Positions 57,072 through 64,000 of a DNA stretch of 64,000 bases are shown here, piece after piece (within the stretch, counting starts at the first letter, position 1; each line of letters opens with the position of its first letter). Origin of the DNA: Chenopodium formosanum (taxonomy: Eukaryota; Streptophyta; Magnoliopsida; Caryophyllales; Amaranthaceae); assembly GCA_024500155.1 (NCBI GenBank), contig CM044877.1, forward strand, positions 36,225,501 to 36,289,500, read 5' to 3'. The translations under genes were made by a program, and so were the position numbers. The notes below the pieces were generated by a model that was not told where the DNA came from, did no database searches, and saw only the letters and a program-made list of their open reading frames with translations.

Positions 57072-57566
57072 TGTTTTGGGTGTTTTTTGTCCCTTGGGAG
57101 AGTTACAACACGAAAACTGATCCGCAGTGAGCTGTACCTGCAAAACCAACGGAGACACCTGTTGGGTGGTGCTCCGCCTCCAACGCACAAGTTAGTAACT
57201 TGAAACGGGATAAAGAGAACGAAAATTTAAGTGGGTATCTGCTCGGATTCCAAGCTCAGGTGTTTCTCTGGTGTCAGAGAATACAGTTGCAATAATTGGT
57301 CTAAAAACCGTCCCCCCAAAATGAGGAACATCCCCCTATTTATAGGGTCATTGGGAATTGCCCCTGATTAGGTCACTGTACCCTAATCATTGGTGGGCTG
57401 CGCCGTATTCCGGCTTTCTCGGGATTTGGGCCTGAAGGCCGCCTTTTCCCTTCTATCTCTAGAATGACACGTGTCAAACAGGGGTTGGTCCATTTTGGAC
57501 CAACCTGAGGCTGACACGTGTCACCCTCTGATTGGACCACGTGGCAGGGTAAAAATACCCTAAACA
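57072..57566 (-). repeat. 5' LTR of Tat element
   Basis: 495 bp. Compared with the left LTR I see three differences, each G in the left copy and A in this one on the plus strand (in the gaacgga/gaacgaa, tttaggt/tttaagt and ctctgga/ctctaga contexts). Confidence 0.96.
57336..57345 (-). promoter_or_regulatory. TATA box of Tat 5' LTR
   Basis: CTATTTATAG on the plus strand gives CTATAAATAG on the minus strand, about 300 bp before the gag ATG. Likely core promoter for the genomic RNA. Confidence 0.6.
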
Positions 57567-60311
57567 CTAGGTCCCTAATAATATTGAGTTAAACTTGCGT
57601 TCCAAAACAACACTTGCAAACCGAATGGGTGTAATGGTGGGCTACGCTAAAGCGAGGCACCATTACTTTGAGGTTGGTAAGGCACACCAGGTGTGCAAGA
57701 TGGTTTTGGTTGAACTCATCGGTATGAGTGAGGAGTCCTCACATGCCGTGGCAAAAGAGATACATCGTCAAGATGCATTGGATGCGACGATTATCTAACC
57801 AAGAATGGCTTGGAGCCATTAGCAAGGAGTTGCTTACCTTAGAAGATTGAGTGTTAAGACAAGCCAAAGCATGATTAACCACTCATTGTTTCTTTGGATC
57901 TTGGAATCACCTTATTTTCACCAAATAGGGACAATTTTAATGCGTAAATAAGACGTTTAATAAGATTGAAGTTTGCATGAATGCTTTTAAATTTCAAACT
58001 TATTATATTCTTGATAAATGGTTATACTTTGCACTTATATTTGTAGTATTCTAAATCAAATAATATTGTTTCCATGATTGCTAAAGGAAATCTTTGAGGA
58101 TAGTTCTCAGAGAAAGGAAAATCATTTCTAAAATACAATTCTCGTAAATGACTTTTATAATAAAGTTCGAAAGGACGGTTGGACATCATGTATTTAAAAT
58201 ACTAGGTAATTTTGATAAAACATGAAGTATTGAGTTCCAAATTCAAATTGTCAATATTTGACAACCAACATATCTTTTCGCTTCATACATAAATGAGTAG
58301 GACTCATCGATGTAGTAATTCAAGCAAGAATTAAAGGAAAAGATGGAACTTTGTTTTATAGTGCACTAGGTGCTTGATTATGCCTAACAAAGTGTAAAAT
58401 TCATGGTACTTAAAGAAATGGTTCTTAAAGTAAGGTCATGAGATATTGTATGATAAGAAATATAGGAAACAAGGAACGAAGAAAAGGAATAAGATTCCAT
58501 TTCAACACATGAGTTCATGTTATTGTAGTTAACTTAGCAATTCGTTATCTTCACAAAGTATCAGATACTGCTTGAGTGTTCCACTTTGAAAGTGACCTCA
58601 AACTATTGAAGATAAGCTAAGTTATCGACTTACAAGCTTAGAATGGAGCAAGGAGAGCTACATCAGTTGTAAGGTCGTATGCTTTGTTTAAAGACCTTTT
58701 AAGCAAAAGGCTAGAACAAGTAATGGTTATTATTATGTTCCATAATCAGCAATTGATCCGTTTACACACGGAAAGACTCACATTCAAAGTAAGAGCATAG
58801 TTGCGAATTTATTTGAATGGCATGGTTATCCAAGCGTCGAGTCAAGAAATGCTTGATTATAAACAAACATTTCCCTAAACATGATAAACTCACTAATTTC
58901 AAATCATGGGCATGATTTGCGTTTCGAACATCTTTAGCAATATCATATCGACAAGAACATACTCAAAGGCTCTATTAGATAGGCTCCTGATAGTTGCTCG
59001 ATTCGGAATCGTTCTAAGACAAGCAAGTCTTACTTGTTGAAACCGAAGTAACGATCTATTGTTCTTGGTATATACAATTGACTCCGAAATCTAAAGAGGA
59101 TTTAATTACTTCAACGTTTCACAAAAGATTTTGAAAGAATTTGGCTATATTCATCAAATATAAACAAACTTGACCTGAGTAGCTCAAGAGTTCAGTGAAG
59201 TACAGAATCGACTTGGCAAGATATCAAAACGTCTAGATTAGATAGAGCGATATTTGCTTGAGCCAAGTGTGACCATATCAAAGTTATGAATGGAAATTTT
59301 CATAAACAAACTCCACAAAGAACATAGAATGTCTTCACGAAGATCTCGATGTCATTTGAAAATGACTCGAACGATGATGGTTCACAACCCTTCCTATAAA
59401 GTTCTTAAAGATTTGCACAAATGACTAATGTTACACTAAACAAAATGTCAAAGCTAAGAAAGGACACCATATTCAGTTATGGATAGAAATAACGTCTAAA
59501 CGTCTTTTCAAGTATATGTCTAAAGCTCTTAGTCTCATTTGGAGCAAAGTGGCTCAATAGGAGTTTGCCGGCTAAGTAAAGCTAGGTGGCTCAATGGGAG
59601 CTTAATGGCTCATTAAAGGCTAAGATAGCTCAAGTGGGAGCTAACTGTTTGTTTTACAACGAACGTTTACCCAAAGACAATATACATGTCTCTTCCAAAA
59701 CGACAAGTGGGAGAAAATTGAACTCGATGACAATCGAGCTTAGCAACAAACTAGAACTGAGAATCTCGGAAGACCTTAAAAGGGCTTTGTGAGAATACTT
59801 GATCAAGAATACTTAAAAGGACTTTAAAAGTGCCTTAAAAGAGAATTCATTACTCACATAACTTTTGAAAAGTTTGAGTAAGATCAAGAAAATCAAAGAG
59901 CTTTGGAAGCGCCTTGAAACTCAGTGTTTGATGCAATAAGCCCGTATAGGTATAGAATTCACCAAAGGCTTGGGTTGAATCCTATAAATTTTCTTTTAAG
60001 TTAAAAATAAACCTAAGACTTACAAGCATACTATTTACTATTAGATAGTAAAGGAATAATGCCTTGTAAGATAGCTATGACAAATCCAAATTCCAAATAA
60101 TGGTTAGAGGCCATAAAAATCCGAGATAGATTCCATGTTTGAAAATCATGTTTGAGACTTGATTAATTTGCATAAAGGGTGAAAGACCCATCGATTGCAA
60201 ATAAGTTTTCAAGGAGAAAACTAACAAATGTGGAAATGTATATGCATACATAGCTAGATTGGTTGAAAAGGATACAATTAAATTCACGGAGTTGATTTTA
60301 GTAAAAACCTA

Positions 60312-60900
60312 TTCACCAATCGGAATGCTAAAGTCTTTTCATGATTGTTTTAGCAAAATTGCTCTTATGAAATATGGCAAAAATAGTTACCAAAACCGCT
60401 TTCCTAAAATAGGATTTTGGAAGTGACTATGAAAATAGTCTAAGGGTTTCGAAAATCTAAATAAATGCTAAATTTAAAATCAAGCTTAAGGAATTCGTCA
60501 TGCATATAGGAATTGGAACATGTTTTCTCATGAATTTAATAGGAGGATTGACTTATGGAGAAACATAGAAATTCTTATGAATAAGAAGTTTAGTGGGGGC
60601 AAAAGTAAATTATATAAAGGTCCAATGAAAAGTTTATGAACTCTATTGTGAAACAACTGTCAAATGCTAAATGTTAGATTTGAAAGTATTTTGACAATTG
60701 ACCAAGCTAAAGGCGATACTTAGTATACATATTGGGAATTAAGTTCTATGGTATAGAATTAATTAAATGTTTAAACGAGTAAAAGAATTTACCATATTAA
60801 ACATGAAGGACTTTGAAAGGCTTTCGACCCATATGTATAAAACTAAGTAAATGTTTGAACTTAGTATAAGCTAGGCTAAATACTAAGTCAAACAAGAAAG
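60312..60900 (+). pseudogene. Decayed copia RT in copy B
   Basis: Counterpart of 4682-5300. FSPIGMLKS is readable. The TAG after the KTAFL-like block (near 60410) is shared with copy A, as are neighbouring damaged codons; copy B has extra single-base insertions. Confidence 0.6.
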
Positions 60901-61424
60901 AATCTAGTAAGAGACTTTCAACCATTTCACATAGTGAACAATTTAGCAAAGACTCAGTGAAACTGAATGAGCTAAAATGTCAAATTGACAGGATAAAGAT
61001 TTAGAATCATTCTACAATTAAATCCATCATGTAAAGCTGTGATGTGGAATCGTCACACGACTTACTTGCTTAGAGCATGTGAAGTACATATATAGTACAA
61101 TTCAACTTGAATCCAAGTATTAGATTATAGTTAAGAACATCCAAAACACATGCATAAGTTAGAGGATGAGTTCCTGACGCATGGAAACAAATACAATTTG
61201 AGAATTGATGTTGCAATCACAAACCTTAACAAGGATTAGATCCTTAACAAGGAAGTCGTTTATAAGCACGAGCTAACAATAAGTCGTGGCTTGAGAATGG
61301 TAACATGGACGTGCATCCATGTGTAATGTGCAGGAATTTAAGGAAAATTTCCATGATCACAGGTGATTAGGGTATCCCAAATCATTGTGAACCGTTTGGA
61401 GTGAAACCCAAGCAAAGCATCATC

Positions 61425-61700
61425 AAGAAGTCTACTAAAATATATGTTGAGAATATAGTTGCCTTAATGGCGATAATAAAGAAGATGTTCTATGGAAAGT
61501 TCGTTGCTGAACATTAATGATTGTAGGTTGTCATGTTGAAGGTCTCAATCATGAAAATGAGTGGGAGCCATCACTTGGACAATAAATCCTAAATCACATA
61601 TAATCCATGACACTCTCAAATTTTATCATCTTATTATGAAAGTGATCGGTATTGAAGATGCTAAGATTAACAAAGTAGTTATAACTAAACCTATGCAATA
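61425..61700 (+). pseudogene. Decayed copia RNase H in copy B
   Basis: Counterpart of 5780-6100 with the same readable fragments and different additional changes. Confidence 0.5.
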
Positions 61701-62325
61701 AGTGAACGACAACATTCACAATTGCATAAAAGAAATCAAGCATATTACATATGGGTGTGAATTCTACAGATGTTTTATAAAGAGTGATACTCTTAAAACA
61801 TTCGGAAAAACCATTTATCGTAAGATGAACCATTCAGGTTTTGGAGTAATTTAAAATTTCATGCAATTTTTTATCACTCCGTTTGCTATTGAATTGTGGT
61901 TTTGAATTAAATAATGAGTCCATTCAATTCTTGGAATATTCAAAATAGGGTATCAAGACCAGTCTTGGTAAGGAAACACCTATTAAGTGAAGGTTGAATA
62001 TCATAATAGAAAATTATCCCTAATCGAGGTCATTTAAACGATGGACGATTAATGACCAGTTGAGATTAGTGTGTAGTTTGATTCATAGCACCGTTTCATG
62101 TGCTAAAAGGACATGATTGTCATGAATCATTTGCACAGGTTTTGGTTTAGAACCATATTGGATCGACCGATGAGAATACTTTAAGAGATTAAAAATCTTC
62201 ATAAGTATACTTCTCATTATTGCTATCGGAATCTTATTCCTTGACCATTTGTATTGTGAGCTTTCTTTTTTGAGTACTAGTCTGCTTTGATGATTTTCAA
62301 ACGTCTGCCGTAACAGGGGATTATA

Positions 62326-64000
62326 ACGGCATCACTCAGGCGGCTAGGTGTAAGGAGGGGGTTCCCATTGTAAGGGGCCCTCTCCTTAAATGCCCATGGC
62401 CACTTAAAATCCTAAGACTTTACACTTGTCAGGGTGTAGTAGGATTTGAATTCTTGACTGTTTGGGGGACCTTGAATTAGAATTGATTCTATCATTATGC
62501 TTTTTTGTAAGAAACAAGTAGGGAGTCGCCAATGAGTTTTAGGAAAAACTCATAAACCTCGTTCATGCCTTTTTTCCATGTGGAGTTCATGGAATAATTA
62601 GCACGAAACATAAGTTTACCCATGCCCAAATTGGTCTATAAACCCGAAATGAGTTCGGGAGCGAGGGTACTAAAATAACGTTCCTTTTAGAGGGGAATCG
62701 TTATCCTAGCCCTAGTGCTGCCTCTACTAGCTCTTCTTTTTTTACAATTTCGTCACCAAACAATATATGCAACGCGATAACTAAAACTATGTTAGTTGAT
62801 TTTATTTACAAGCATTAATTCATGTAGGAATTACATCATAATGTCGTTATTCTTATTTAATCAAATTCGTGAAAAGGACAAGAAAATAAACAATATTCAC
62901 CTTGGCTTAAGTGATCAACCGAAAATTATTTAATTCAATTTTAATCTTTATTTAACGCAAGATACTATATGGAATTGATTAAATAATTATTTTAAAGGTG
63001 ATCAAACAACACTAATTAATTAATTAATTAAGTTTCTTTTAAACAAGAAATGTGATTTAACTAAGTGCTCGGGAATTTACCTCTTCTCTTTGCTATATCT
63101 CTGTTTAGAACACTTATGGACTCCTTCTTGTTCAGGAACCTCGACCATAGTAACAAAATATTAAAAGGGTGAGTGTTTAGGACAAGAGGGGCTAGGTTGC
63201 ACAAGTTCACAAGTATTTCGCCGGAGTTTTAGGTTATTTTTTGTCTGTTTAAGCCTCGGTTTAAGCTCTTATTTTTAGGGAATGATTAGGTTTAGGGGTT
63301 CGAGCATTCTACCGCAGCAGGTGTCGCGCGCAACAAGAGAAGTTGCATTCGGCATCCCAGCGCAAGTGATTGGGTTGCGCTGCTATGAGAAGCGCAACTA
63401 ATTGTCTTGCGCGCGGCTTTATTTTAAGATTTGATTTTATATTTTCCGTATAATTTTGAATCTTCCACAGCGCAACTCTAGAGGTTGCGCAAGGTGTCGC
63501 GCACAACTGAATTAGTTGCGCGCGGCAGTCCAACGCGACTGTTTAAGATGCGCACGGCTTTTTCTGCGGCAGCACTAAGATTTAACCTAGGCGATTCTAA
63601 ATTCGTCATTATTAGGTTTTAAGCACGGGCTTAAGCCTAATTATGATCGGGTTTAGTTAATTGGACCTTTGTTTTGTCTTTTATTTTTAATTTGGGCTAG
63701 TCTTTTGTGTTTTGTGGCTTAACCAGTTATCCATAAGTATTCTTCACTTTGATCTAACACGAAGATGGTTTTATTTATCGTCATTGCACTTCCTGTGGGG
63801 ACAGGAGGCCAAAAGTAGATGTGTACAGTTAGCCCGAACTTTGATCGAGTCTAGAATAGACGATGATCAAAGTAGTCAAGGAAATAAATCCGAGACTCAT
63901 TCTGCGAAGTTCTCTGAGGATAGAGAATCTTTCAAATGTTTAAGGATGTCGAAATAATCCTTGGTTCGCTAAGTGTTTGAAACAAGTAGCTATTTAGGCT
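62326..64000. other. Unclassified repeat-like DNA
   Basis: Begins where copia copy B stops matching copy A. No coding domain is recognised. A block GTAGGGAGTCGCCAATGAG (about 62518-62536) resembles motifs I associate with plant gypsy LTR regions. 63320-63570 holds many GCGCAAC/GTTGCGC words. AGGCCAAAAGTAGATGTGTA near 63807 could be close to an LTR end. I cannot define element boundaries. Confidence 0.4.

Larger units (their letters stand above)
46290..57566 (-). mobile_element. Young, apparently intact Tat-lineage Ty3/gypsy retrotransposon
   Basis: 11,277 bp with 495-bp LTRs, flanked by the perfect duplication ctagg (46285-46289 and 57567-57571). Primer site at 57053-57069 and purine tract at 46785-46796 give minus orientation. 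Gag-protease and pol (RT, RNase H, a second RNase H, integrase) form one frame with a single amber stop; the second RNase H is a Tat-clade trait. An antisense spliced gene lies between pol and the 3' LTR. The LTRs differ by about three G/A positions by eye, so the insertion is recent. Confidence 0.96.
42861..62325 (+). mobile_element. Decayed Ty1/copia element, copy B, split by a Tat element
   Basis: 5' LTR 42861-44049, primer-site remnant, then internal sequence to 46289, resuming at 57572 and tracking copy A until about 62325. There the match ends (GGATTATAACGGCA against GGATTATAAAGACA) about 300 bp short of where its 3' LTR should begin. No 3' LTR is in the window, so the end was lost or displaced. 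About 8.2 kb without the Tat insert. Coding capacity is destroyed as in copy A. Confidence 0.88.

Noticed and set aside
1..64000. Host protein-coding genes, tRNA, rRNA or CRISPR arrays
   Set aside because: Every long open frame I could identify belongs to a transposable element or to low-complexity sequence; no RNA gene signature was seen.

Overview
The window looks like plant nuclear DNA made almost entirely of nested transposable elements. I found no host gene, tRNA, rRNA or CRISPR array. Long plant-type LTR retrotransposons (SIRE-like and other copia, Tat-lineage Ty3/gypsy), a CACTA DNA transposon, long-TIR Mutator-like elements with 9-bp target duplications and a Stowaway-like MITE together indicate a flowering plant with a repeat-rich genome. 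I cannot name the species.

Layout. 1-8231 is the 3' part of a decayed copia element (copy A). 8232-42546 is a CACTA element on the minus strand whose right terminus is in the window and whose left end is probably beyond copy A. A SIRE-like copia element (15706-39127, minus strand) sits inside its transposase gene. Inside that element's pol is a non-autonomous gypsy element of Tat/Ogre type (22604-34743, plus strand). That one carries a Mutator-like insert in its left LTR (22999-24101) and a probable solo LTR in its right LTR (30104-32760), so insertions are stacked four deep. A second Mutator-like element (37717-38751) lies in the right SIRE LTR. 42861 to about 62325 is a second copy (B) of the first copia family, split by a young, apparently intact Tat-lineage gypsy element (46290-57566, minus strand). 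From about 62326 to 64000 I see unclassified repeat-like DNA.

Most nesting steps are supported by target-site duplications read directly: cgcaa/cgcag, gagac, ttcat, tattaacaa, aaatattaa, TA and ctagg.

The most interesting element is the young Tat retrotransposon. Its 495-bp LTRs differ at only about three positions. Its gag-protease and pol form one reading frame interrupted by a single amber codon followed by CAA TCA, which matches the tobamovirus-type leaky stop context (UAG CAR YYA). On the opposite strand, between pol and the 3' LTR, it carries a five-exon gene with clean GT-AG introns encoding a predicted 802-residue protein. That gene has its own TATA box and a G-box palindrome just inside the LTR. 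Other notable points are two unrelated arrays with the same 171-bp period in the CACTA element, copia copies that share an inactivating RT stop, and Mutator-like elements with mirrored C-rich and G-rich halves.
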